64,000 bases of DNA from Serinus canaria (lineage: Eukaryota > Chordata > Aves > Passeriformes > Fringillidae). The stretch's first letter is position 1, and each line of letters begins with the position of its first letter. Location of the stretch: contig NC_066338.1 in NCBI RefSeq assembly GCF_022539315.1, positions 2,232,001-2,296,000 on the forward strand, in the 5' to 3' direction. The notes under the pieces were generated by a model. It did not search any database. It was given only the letters and a program-made list of their open reading frames with translations, and was not told where the DNA came from. Position numbers and translations under genes: made by a program. Positions 32,701 through 43,689 of this stretch are shown one piece after another.

Positions 32701-35700
32701 AAAGCTGAACATTGGGGGCATTAAATATTTGCCTGTTCCTAGTTGCTGTCAGCTTTCGTTTAGGAGAAATCCCGCAAAGTATGCCAATTTCCAGGATGGT
32801 GCCCTCTGTCAGACATACGGAGAAGGTGCAAAAAAAGGCCATTTTCTGGGTGAAAAAGAGGTCATTTCCCCAGGTCTGGTTATCAGTTTGAAGATGGCCT
32901 TTTGCGCTTTAGGGATGTGCAGTGTCCTGGTTGCTGGAAGCGTTTGTTTAGAAGAAATCCAGCAAAGTTGGCCAATTTTCTCTTTGGCGCCCTCTGTCAG
33001 CCATGCAGATAATGTGCAAAAAGAGGCCATTTTCTGGGGGGAAAAATGTCATTTCCCCAGGGGCTGGGTATCAGTATGACGATGGCCTTTTGGGCATTAA
33101 GGATGTGAAGTGTCCTGGTTGCTGTCAGCTTTCGTTTAGGAGAAATCCAGCAAAGTTGGCCAATTTCCAGGATGGCGCCCTCTGTCAGCCATGCAGAGAC
33201 TGTGCAAAGACTGGCCATTTTCTGGGTGAAAAAGATGTCATTTCCCCAGGCTCTGGGTATCAGTTTCAAGATGGTCTATTGGGGCAATAAATATTTGCCA
33301 GGTCCTAGTTGCTCTATGCTTTTGTTTAGGAGAAATCCAGCAAAGTTGGCTAATTTTCTGCACGGCGCCCTCTGTGGCCCATGCAGAGAAGTACGAATAG
33401 AGGCCATTTTCTGGGTGAAAAAACGTCATTTCCCCAGGGTCTGAGTATCAGTTTGAAGATGTCTTTTTGGGGCTCTAAATATTTCCAAGGTCCTGGTTCT
33501 TCTCAGCTTTTGTTTAGCATAATCCAACAAAATTGCCCAATTTCCGGGAGGTCACCCTCTGTCGGCCATGCTTAGAAAGTGCAAATAGAGTCCATTTTCT
33601 GGGGGAAAAAGACGTCATTTCCCCAGGGTCTGGGTATCAGTTTTAAGGTAGCATTTGGGGCTTTAGAGACGTGCAGGGCCTGGTTGCTGGTAGCTTTACT
33701 TTAGGTGATATCCAGCTAAGTTGACCAATTTTACTTTTGGCGCCCTCTGTCGGCCATGTGGAGAAGGTGCAAGAGGCCTTTCTCCATGGGAAAATGACAT
33801 CATTTCTCAAAGTGCCTGATTATGAGTTAAAAGATGGCCTTTGGCGCTTTAAGGATGTGCAGGGTCCTGGTGGCTGGCAGCTTTCGTTTATGGAGAAATC
33901 CAGCAAAGATGGCCAAATTCCAGGATGGCGCCCTCTGTCGTCAATGAGGAGAAGGTGCAGACCGAGGCCATTTTCTGGGGGAAAAGGACGTCATTTACCC
34001 AGGGTATCAGTTTCAAGATAGTCTATATGGGCAATAAATATTTCCCTGGTCCTTGTTGCTCTCAGCTTTTGTTTAGCAGAAATCCAGCAAAGTTGGCCAA
34101 TTTTCAGTTTGGTGCCCTCTGTGGTCCATGCAGACAAGGTGTAAATTGAGGCCATTTTCTGGGGAAAAAGACGTCATTTATCCAGGTCTGGGTATCAGTT
34201 TGCAGCTGGACTTTGGGGCTTTAAGGACTGGCAGGGATCTTGGTTGCTGGCAGCTTTCAATTAGGAGAAAGACAGCAAAGTGTGCCATGATGGCGCCCTC
34301 TGTTGGCCATGCGGAGAAGGTGAAAACAGAGGCCATTTTCTGGATGAAAAAGACGTCATATCCCCAGGGTCTGGGTATCAGCTTGAAGATGGCCTTTTGG
34401 GGCTATAAATATTTCCAAGGTCCTGGTTGTTCTCAGCTTTTTTTTAGCATAATCCAACCAAATTGGCCAATTTCCGGGAGAGCACCCTCTGTCGGCCATG
34501 CAGAGGAAGTGCAAATAGACGCCATTTTCTGGAGGAAAAACGCATAATTTCCCTAGGGTCTGGATATGAGTTTAAAGCTGCCCTTTTGGGGCATTAAATA
34601 TTTGCCAGGTCTTAGCTGTTGTCAGCTTTCCTTTTGGAGAAATCCAGCAAAGTTGTCAAATTTCCAGGATGTCTCTCTTTGTCAGCCATGCAGAGACTGT
34701 GCAAAGAGAGGCCATTTTCTGGGTGAAAAAGATGACATTTCCCCAGGCTCTGGTTATCAGTTTAAAGATGGCTTTTTTGGGCTATAAATATTTGCCAGTT
34801 GCTGTCATGGCCTGGTTGCTGGAATCTTTTGTTTAAGGAGAAATCCAGCTTAGTTTGCCAGTTTTCAGTTTGGTGCCCTCTGTTGTCCATGTGCAGAAGG
34901 TGCAAAGAGAGGCCATTTTCTGGGGGAAAAAGACATCATTTCCCCAGGGTCTGGGTATCAGCTTGAAGATGGCCTTTTGGGCTTTAAGGATGTGCAAGGT
35001 CCTCGTTGCTGTCAGCTTTCATTTAGGAGAAATCCAGCAAAGTTTCCCAATTTTCTTTTTGACGCCGTCTGTCGTCCATGCGAAGAAGGTGCAAAGAGTG
35101 GCCATTTTCTGGGGAAAAAAACGACATTTCCCCAGGTTTTGGGTATCAGTTTCAAGATGGCCTTTGTGGCTTTTAGGATGTGCAGGGTCCTAGTTGCTGT
35201 GAGCTCTCGTTTAGGAGAAATCCAGCAATGTTGGCCAAATTTCTAGGATGGCGCCCTCTGTCGGCCAGTCCGATTAGCCACAGAGTCCATTTTTTGTTGG
35301 AAGAAGCAGTCATTTTCCCAGGGCCTGGGAGTCAGTTTATACCTGGCCGTTGAGGCATTAAATATTTGCCAGGTCCTCGTTGCTGTCAGCTTCCGTTAAG
35401 GAGAAATCCAGCAAAGTGTGCCAATTTCCACGATGGCACCCTCTGTAGGCCTTGTGTGTAAGATACAAAAAGAGGCCATTTTCTGGGGGAAGAAGATGTC
35501 ATTTCCCCGGAATCTTGGTATCAGTTTGAAGATTGCCTTTGGGGCTATAGGGACGCGCAGGGTCCTGGTTGCTGTCAGCTTTCCTTTAGGAGAATACTAG
35601 GAAAGGGAGCCAATTTCCAGGATGTTGCCCTCTTTCGTCCATACAGAGAAGGTGCAAAGAGAGGCCATTTTCTGGGTGAAAAAGATGTCATTTCCCCAGG

Positions 35701-38700
35701 CTCTGGGTATCAGTTTGAAGATGGCTTTTTTTGGCTATAAACATTTGCCAGGTACTTGTTGCTCTCAGCTTTCATTTAGCATAATCCAACAAAATTGTCC
35801 AATTTCCAGGATGGCGCCCTCTGTCGTTCATGTGGAGAAGGTGCAAAGGAGGCCATTTTCTTGGGAAAAAAGACGTCATTTCCCCAAATTAGGGTATCAG
35901 TTTGAAGATGGCTATTTTGGGCTATAAATATTTGCCAGTTGCTGCTAGGGCCTGGTTGCTGATACCTTTCATTTACAGAGAAATCCAGCAAAATTGGCCA
36001 ATTTTCTATTTGGCGCCCTCTGCCAGCCACGCGGAGAAGGTGCAAAGAGAGGCCATTTTCTGGGGAAAAAGACGCCATTTTTCCAGGGTCTGGGTATCAG
36101 TTGTAAGATGGCATTTGGGGCTTTAAGGACGTGCAGGGTCCTGGTTGCTGGCAGCTTTCGTTTATGGAGGAATCCTGCAAAGTTGGCCAATCTTGTTTGG
36201 CTCCCTCTGTGGTCCATGCAGGGAAGGTGCAAATAGAGGCCATTTCTGGGGGAAAAAGACGTCATTTATCCAAGGTCTGGGTATCAGTTTGAAGATTGCA
36301 TTTTGGGACTTTAATCACATGCAGGGTACTCGATATTGGCAGCTTTCCTTTAGCAGAAATCCAGAAAAGTTGGCCAGTTTCCAGGATGTCTCCCTCCGTC
36401 CGCCATACGGAGAAGGTGCAAAGAGTGACCATTTTCTAGGGGAAAAAGATGTCGTTTCCCCAGGGTCTGGGTATCAGTTTAAAGCTGAACATTGGGGCAA
36501 TATATATTTGCCACGTCCTAGTTGCTGACTGCTTTCTTTTAGGAGAAATCCAGCAAAGTTTTCCAATATGCAGGATGTCTCCCTCTGTCGGCCATGAGGA
36601 AAAGGCGCAAAGAGTGGCCATTTTTGGGGGAAAAAGACGTCATTTCCCCAGGGGCTGGGTATCAGTTAAAAGCTGACACTTTAGGGCTATAAATATTTGC
36701 CAGCTCATAGCTGCTCTCAGCTTTCCTTTAGGAGAAATCCATCAAAGTTGGCCAATTTCCAGGATGGCGCCCTCTGTTGGCCATGCGGAGAATGTGCAAA
36801 CAGAGGCCATTTTCTGAGAGAAAAAAATTGCATTTCCCCAAGATCTGGGTATCAGTTTGAAGATGGCTTTTGGGGCTTTCAGGATGTACGCGGTCCTGGT
36901 TGCTGGCAGCTTTTTTTTAGAAGAAATCCAGCAAAGTTGGCTAATTTTATGTTTGGCGCCCTCTGTCAGCCATGCGGATAATGTGCAAAGAGTGGCCATT
37001 TTCTGGGGAAAAAGACATCATTTCCGCAGTGTCTGGGTATCAGTTTGAAGATGGCTTTTGAGGCTTTTAGGATGTGCAGGGTCCTAGTTGCTGGCAGCTT
37101 ACGTTTTGCAGGAATCCAGCAAAGTTGGCCAATTTCCAGGATGGCCCACTGTATCAGCCATGCAGAGAAGGTACAAAGAGAGGCCATTTTCTGGGGGAAA
37201 AAGACATCATTTTCCTAGAGTCTGGATATCAGTTTGAAGCTGGCTTTTTCGGGTAATAAATATTTACCAAGTCGTGGTTGCTGTCAGCTTTCGTTTAACA
37301 TAATCCAACAAAATTGGCCAATTTCCGGGATGGTACCCTCTGTCAGCCATGTGGAGAAGGTTCAAAGAGAGGCCATTTTCTGGGGGAAAAAGACATCTTT
37401 TCCCCAGGGTCTGCATATCAGCTTGAAGATGGCTTTTTGGGGCTTTAAGGATGTGCAGGGTCCTGGTTGCTGGTAGCTTTCATTTAGCAGAAATCCAGCA
37501 AAGTTGGCCAATTTCTAGGATGGCGCCCTCCGTCTGCCATGCAGAAAAGGTTCAAAAAAAGGCCATTTTTCTGGGGGAAAAAGACGTCATTTCCCCAGGG
37601 TCTGGGTATCAGCTTGAAGATGGCCTTTGGGGCTTTAAGGATGTTCAGGGTCCTTGTTGCTCTCAGCTTTCGTTTAGGAGAGTTCCAGCAAAGTTGGCCA
37701 ATTTCCAGGATGTCTCTCTCTGTTGGCCATGCGGAGAAGGTGCAAAGAGTGACCATTTTCGGGGAGATAAAGACGCCATTTCCCCAGGGTCTGGGTATCA
37801 GTTTAAAGCTGACCTTTTGGGGCATTAAATATTTTTCAGGTCGTAGTTGCTGTCTGCTTTCGTTTAAGAGAAATCTAGCAAAATGTGCCAATTTCCAGGA
37901 TGGTGCCCTTTGTCATCCATGCACAGAAGGTGCAAAGAGAGGCCATTTTCTAGGGAAAAAGACGACATTTCCCCAGGGTCTGGGTATCAGTTTCAAGATT
38001 GTCTTTTGGGACTTTAAGGACTTTCAGGGTCCTGGTTTCTGTCAACTTTCTATTTGGAGAATTCCAGCAAAGTTAGCCAATTTCCAGGATGGCGCCCTCT
38101 GTCGGCCATGCAGAGAAGGTGCAAAGAGAGGCCATTTTCTGAGGGAAAAAGACGTAATTTCCCCAGAATCTGGCTATCAGAATCAAGGTGGCGTTTGGCG
38201 ACCTAAGGACTTGCTGTGTCCCAGTTGCTGATAGCATTCCTTGTAGAGAAATCCAGTAAAGTTTGCCTTTTTCTATTATGTCACCGCACAGTCAGCAATG
38301 CCACTTGGCTGCTAATGGGGGCCATTACGCATAGGAAAATAAAGTCATTTCCCCAAGGTCTGGGCTTCAGATTAAATCTGGCCTTTTTGTACTCTAAGGA
38401 CTTGTAGGTTCTTAGTAGTTGGCAACTTTAGTTTTGGAGAAATTCAGCAGTTTGCCAATTTCTAGTTTGGCAACGCACTTTCGCCCAGGTTGAATGGCCA
38501 CCATCACAGCCCATTCTCAATGGGAAAAAATAGTCATTTACAAAGCGTCTCTTTATCAGATTCAAGGTCTTCTTTGGTATCTAAGACCTTTGAGAATTTT
38601 AGTTGCTGAAGGCTTTAGTTTTTAGAAATCCAGCAGTTTGCTAATTTTTAGGATGGTCCATACAGTTGGCAGAGGTAAGTTGCCGAAAACAGTACCCATT

Positions 38701-40503
38701 TTCCATGGGGAAAAGAAGCCATTACTCCAGGATCTGGGTATCATGTTCAAGGTGGCCTTTGGAACTCGTAGAATATCCTGTCTCCTAGGTGCTGACAACT
38801 TTAGTTTTGAGAAATATCGCAAATTTTGCACATTTCTAGCTGGGCACGGCACAGTCAGCCCAGCGGAGTATCTGCAAAGAGAGGCCATTTTCCATGGGAA
38901 AAGGAAGTAATTTCCAAAGGGTCTGGGTAGCGGATTAAAGCTGGCCTTTGGGGCTCTAAGGACTTGAAGAGTCTTATTGGCTCGCTGCTTTAGTGTTGGA
39001 GAAATCCAGCAAAGTTTACCAATTTCTAACTTGGCCCAATATAATCAGTACAGGTAAGATGCCGCTAAAGGAGCCCATTTTCGGAGGGAAAAAAAGTCAC
39101 TTACATAGGCTCTGGGTAGCATAATAAATGGCCTGTAATGCTCTTCGAACCTCCTGTCTCCTTGTTGCTGACAGCTTTAGTTTTGGATAAATATAGCAAA
39201 GTTTGCAAGTTTCTAGCTGGGCTCCTCAACCTTGGCCTGACAGAGTGGCTGCTATCTGAGGCCATTTTCCATGGGAAATCAAGTCATTTCCCTAAGGTCC
39301 TTGTATCCGATTTAAGGTTGTCTTTGGATTGGTAAGGACTTGCAGGATCCAAGTTTCTGGCAGCTTTAGTTTTGGAGAAATCCTGCAAAGTTTGCTGATT
39401 TCTTGATTGTCATTGCGCTGTTGGCCAGGCCAAGTGTCAGCCAACGGAGGCCGCTTTCCATGGGAAAAAGAAGTTCATTTCCAAACCATCTGGGTATCAG
39501 ATTCAGGGTGGTGTTTGGGGCTCTTAGGAATTGCTGGGTCCCAGTTGCTGGTAGTTTTCATTTTGGAGAAATCCAGCAAAGCTTACCAATTTCCAGCTTG
39601 GCACAGCACTTTTGGCCAGGCCAAGTTGCCATTAATTGAGGCCATTATGCATTGGAAAATGAAGTCACTTCCCTAGGCTCTGGGTATCAAATTCAAGATG
39701 GCTTTTGGGGATCTAATAACGTCCTGTCTCTTACCTGATGACAAGTTTAGAGAAATAAAGCAATGTTTGACAATTTCTAGCTTGCCCCAGCATAGTCGGC
39801 CAAGGCAAGTGGTTACAAATGGAAACCATTTTACTTAGGAAAAAAAAGTCATTTCACCCGGGTGTGGGTATCTGTTTAAAGCTGGCCTTTGGGGCTCTAA
39901 ACACTTGAGCGTCTTAGTAGCTTGTAGCTTTGGTTTTGTAGAAATCCAGCTAAGTTTTCCAATTTCTACCTTGGCCAAATACAGTCGGCACAGGTAAGAT
40001 GCCTCAAACGGAGGCCATTTTCCATGGGGAAAAATGTCATTTCCCCAGGGCCTCGTATGAGATTCAATGTGGTGTTTGTGGTTGTTAGGACTTTCTTTGA
40101 AGGATCCTAGTTCATGGCAGTTTTAGTTTTGGAAAAATCTAGCAGTTTGCCAATTTCTTACTTGGCACGACATGGTCTCAGAGGCAAGTGATTGCCAATG
40201 GAGGCCATTTTCCCTGGGAAAAAGTAGTCATTTCTTCAGGGTCTTCGTGTCAGATTCAGTCTCCTTTGTTGATCTAAGAACGTCTTAGTTGCTGGAATCT
40301 TTATCGTTAGAGAAATATAGCAAGTTTGCCACTTTCTAGCTTGACACATCACGGTCGCCAGAGCAAGTGGTTTCAAACAGCACTATTTTCTGCGGGAAAA
40401 ACAAGTCACTTCCCCAGGGCCTGGATGCCAGATTCAAGGTGGCCTTTGGGGCTCTAAGGACTTGAAGGGTCTTAGTACTGGCAGCTTTAATTTTGAGAAA
40501 GAT
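29790..40503 (+). repeat. Sat2, a satellite of about 189 bp, roughly 57 monomers
   Basis: GACGTCATTTCCCCAGGG-type landmarks recur every 187-191 bp (for example, about 30049, 30239, 30428, 30619, 30806, 30995, 31185). Other fixed parts are GGTCCTGGTTGCTGGCAGC, GAGAAATCCAGCAAAGTTGG, GATGGCGCCCTCTGTCGG, GAGAAGGTGCAAAGAGAGG and GCCATTTTCTGGGGG. Some monomers are shorter or compound, for example a 124-bp unit duplicated near 32083-32330. Open frames on both strands drift between monomers and are not genes. From about 38200 rightwards monomers are clearly more diverged. Confidence 0.95.
38200..40503 (+). repeat. Diverged right edge of Sat2
   Basis: Monomers here read TTTAGTTTTGGAGAAATCC and GCCATTTTCCATGGG and have lost the GATGGCGCCCTCTGTCGG block (now GCTTGGCACAGCACAGTCGG-like). 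Monomer lengths vary more and indels are common. Edge decay is what is expected where unequal exchange no longer homogenises monomers. These older variants are also the ones most like Sat1. Confidence 0.85.
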
Positions 40504-40635
40504 AAGACCACACGGCCTGGTCGACTCTGCGGTGGTTGGCTAGAAATTAGAAAATTTTGCAGGATTTCTCCAAAACTAATGCTGCCAGCAACTAAGAACC
40601 AGCAAGTCCATAAAGGCATGAACATCGTCTCGATC
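40504..40635 (-). repeat. Partial Sat2 monomer in inverted orientation
   Basis: CAGGATTTCTCCAAAACTAATGC and GCTGCCAGCAACTAAGAACC are the reverse complement of the Sat2 blocks GCAGCTTTAGTTTTGGAGAAA and TTAGTTGCTGGCAGC. The switch from direct to inverted lies at about 40503, within about 60 bp of non-matching sequence containing GGCCTGGTCGACTCTGCGG. Confidence 0.8.
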
Positions 40636-42945
40636 TCCTAGGGCAAAATCGGGAGATATTTACTGCGCTGGCTCAGTTTCTTCTGATGAGAGATAATAGA
40701 AAAGATTTCTCTATGATGCAGGCACCAAGAGATGCAGATATAGGAGATATGGATGTCTCCGAAGAGAAGCGCCAGTTTAGGTTCTGAGTTGCAAAGATCT
40801 CGATGAATTTCTAGGGGGAGATATGGGGATGTTTGCTGTTCTGGCATAGTTTCTCCCTGAGAGAAATTGTGGAAACGCTTTCGCGAAGGTGCAGGCAGCA
40901 AGAAACAATGAGCACCGAGATACGGAGCTCTCTGAGGGTACCCGCCAGTCTCAGGCATCTTTCTGCAGAAGCCATGTTCCGGAGAGAACAGCCCCCGGAA
41001 CAATGCTCGATATGCGAAAAAGCAGCTTCTTTGCCTCCAGGAGACGGAGCTCTCAGCAGATAAAGAGATAAGAAGAACAAATAAGCACAGCACTGGGATT
41101 GAGTGCACAGCTTTCAAACAGAGAGCGAACAAGAACTAACCACTCTCCAGAAGCTAAACTTTCATTAACATTTGAATCAAAAGAGTTCTTGGACGACTTT
41201 CCCTTGCATGCTTCTAAAATTTTTGCAGCACTCCGTGGCCAATCTCGCTTTTTCTTTTCTGCTCCAAGCTGGTAAGAACTCGATTAACTTCAAGCAAAAT
41301 GTCGAGGGACGTGCTGCTGTGCTGGAACAGTTTCTCTTTATGAGAAACCCTGGAAAATCTTTTCGCTACAATGTAAGCAACAAGAGACACAGAATACGGT
41401 CCTACGCAGCTCTCTGAAGGTAGGCATCGGTCCCAGGCGTCTTTCGGCAAAAGCCGCGCTCCTGGGAGCACCGCGCCCGGAACAGTGCTCGATATGCAAA
41501 AGAAACACTTCTTTGCCTCCAGGAGACGGAGCTCTCAGCAGATGAAGAGACATGAAGAATGAAGCCGCACAGCACCAGGACTGAGTGCACAGCTCTCAAA
41601 CTGAAAGAGGACAGAACCTTGTCATTCACCTGCCTCCTAAACTCACATTAGCCCTCGTAGTAAAAGTGTTCTTAGAAAACTTTCTTCTGCTTTTTATTAG
41701 TGTTCTTGCAGCCCTTTCTGCCACTTCTAATGCAAGACCGAGAGAAGTTTGCTGTGTGGGTACAGTTTCTGTTTGAGACAAACAATGGAAAAGCTTTTTG
41801 CTAACATGTAAGAGACAAGAGACCCAGAAGACGGGCATACGCAGCTCTCCAAAGGTAGGCATCGGTCCCGGGCGTCTTTCGGCAGCAGTCGCACTCCGGA
41901 GAACACTGCAACTGGCACTAGGCTCTATGAGCGAAAAAGCTGCCACTTAGCCTCCGAGAGACAGAGAGCTCGGCAGACGCTGAGACGCGAAGAATGAAGA
42001 AGCACAGCACCTGGATTGAATGCTCAGCTTTCAAACTAAGAGAGGACAAGAACTAACCACTCTCCAGCAGTTTAAATTTCATTAACATTCGAATCAAAAG
42101 GGTTCTTGGACAACTTTCTCTTGTATGCTTCTAAAGCTTTTGCAGCCCTCCGTGGCCAATCTCACTTTTTCTTTTCGTCTCCCAGCTGGTAAGAACTAAA
42201 TTAACTTCAAGGAAAACGTCGAGAGTTGCGCTGCTGTGCTGGCACAGTTTCTCTTTATGAGAAACCCTGGAAAAGCTTTTGGCTAAGATGTAGGCAGCAA
42301 GAGCCGCAGAAGACGGCCATACACAGCTCTCCGAAGGTAGGTGCTGATCATCGGCATCTTTCGGCAGAAGCCGCCGTCCGGAGCGCACCGTGACTGGCAC
42401 AGTGCTCTGTGCACGAAAAATCCGTTTCTTCGCCTCCAGGAGACGGAGAACTCAGCAGAAGCTGAGACGTCAAGAACGAAGCCACACAGCACAGGGATTT
42501 AGTGTGCAGCTTTCAGAATTACTAAAAACTTTCCAGCAATTTAAACTTAGATTACATTTGTAGAAAAAGAGCTCATGGAAAACTTTCCATTGCATCCTTC
42601 AAAACCTTATGCAGCATTCTGTGGCCAATCTTACTTTTTGTTTTTGCATCAGAGATGGTAAGAACTCAACTAACTTCATTAAAAACGTTGAGGGACGCTT
42701 GCTGTACTGGCATAGTTTCTTTTTGAGAGAAAGCGTGAAAAATGTTTTCGCTAAGATGTAAGCGGCAAGAGCCGCAGAAGATGGGCATCCGCAGCTCTCC
42801 GAAGGTAGTCGCCATCACGGGTGTCTTTCGGCAGCAGCCGCTCTCCAGAGTGCTCTGTCACCTTCCAAATGGTCTTTGCACGAGGAAGCCACTTCATCGT
42901 TTACGGGAATTCCAAAAGAACAAGCACAAGCTTTAAACTCGATTG
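40636..42945. repeat. Sat3, tandem repeat of about 480 bp, 4.5-5 copies
   Basis: CCTCCAGGAGACGGAG landmarks occur at 41034, 41516, 41951 (mutated) and 42433, a spacing of 482, 435 and 482 bp. Each unit has CTGGCACAGTTTCTC, GAGAAACC..GGAAAAGCTTTT, CGCAGCTCTC.GAAGGTAG and GCATCTTTCGGCAGAAGCCG. A minus-strand frame of 60-89 codons recurs in each unit (LLPKDA..RCLPSESC). Units are 80-90% alike. The last copy decays at about 42900. Confidence 0.9.
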
Positions 42946-43043
42946 CCACCATTGTGTAGAGTTTTGCTCATTCCAGCAGGAATAACTACGTCATTCCTTA
43001 CGCTAGGTTTCACTGCTTATCAAAGTTTTCTGGTTTTAATCAT

Positions 43044-43600
43044 TTGGGATGTTAGATGTTCAAATTAAACGTAACATCTATTTTAAATCAGGTGCTCACT
43101 GACGTAGAGCCTATTAGACATAGCACACTGCAAATAAGAGCTGTAATAAGTTTATTGTTAGTAGCACATGGGCACGGGTGTAAGGAATTTGAAGGAATGT
43201 GTTGTATGAATCTTTTTGACCATTCTGCAGCCATTCATAAGAAACTCACACAACTACAAGATAGCATGAAGAAATTGACTCGGAACGAGTGGGGTTTGTG
43301 TGAATGATTTGAGGGATAGGAAAGAACTGGATGGTTGAAAGATCTCGTAAATGGAGCTTTGTTTTTACTAGTAGTCATTATTTCATTGCTTTGTGTTATT
43401 CCATGCATCGTGAAACTGGTGTGCCTCTTGGTAGAAAATATGGTGGAAAGGGTCTGGCTGGTGCAAGAAGAAGGGGGAATTGTGGCAATGTATCTGAACT
43501 GCTTAGACTACAGGGTGCACCTGCCATCCAGCTTGGAACAGTTCTTTTCAGAATTTTTTCAGGGCCCTCTGGAATTCATCAAGACATAAGCCATGCTAAA
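43044..43600 (+). pseudogene. Retroviral env transmembrane-subunit remnant, alpharetrovirus-like
   Basis: The frame starting at 43056 includes a leucine-rich helical stretch (LQIRAVISLLLVAHGHGC) and the immunosuppressive/disulfide region with CKEFEGMCC, a CX6CC motif typical of gamma-, delta- and alpha-type TM subunits. The 43305 TGA and a TAG at about 43317 interrupt it. The same frame then resumes with a membrane span (LFLLVVIISLLCVIPCIVKL, about 43355-43414). The LLLVAHGHGC/CC arrangement resembles avian alpharetroviral TM. No gag or pol lies upstream: the Sat3 array ends about 100 bp before it. Confidence 0.78.
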
Positions 43601-43654
43601 CCAAGAGAGAAGAAGCTGAGAAACCAAATTCCAAGACCGCAAGGACTCCAGAAC

Positions 43655-43676
43655 GGGTGGGGGGGAGGGGGCAAAG
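43655..43676 (+). promoter_or_regulatory. Polypurine tract of the env remnant
   Basis: A G-rich run (GGGTGGGGGGGAGGGGGC followed by AAAG) lies about 60 bp after the env frame, the position and composition of a retroviral plus-strand primer. It should mark the border with a 3' LTR starting within the next 10 bp (perhaps TGGACTG or TGTAAGG), but the LTR itself is not recognisable. Confidence 0.6.
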
Positions 43677-43689
43677 TACCTGGACTGTA

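Noticed and set aside
29920..38231. Many 60-230 codon ORFs with recurring phrases such as QLSFRRNPAKLANFQDGALC
   Set aside because: Each is the same Sat2 segment translated. Longer ones arise where small indels link two monomers in one frame. No sign of genes.
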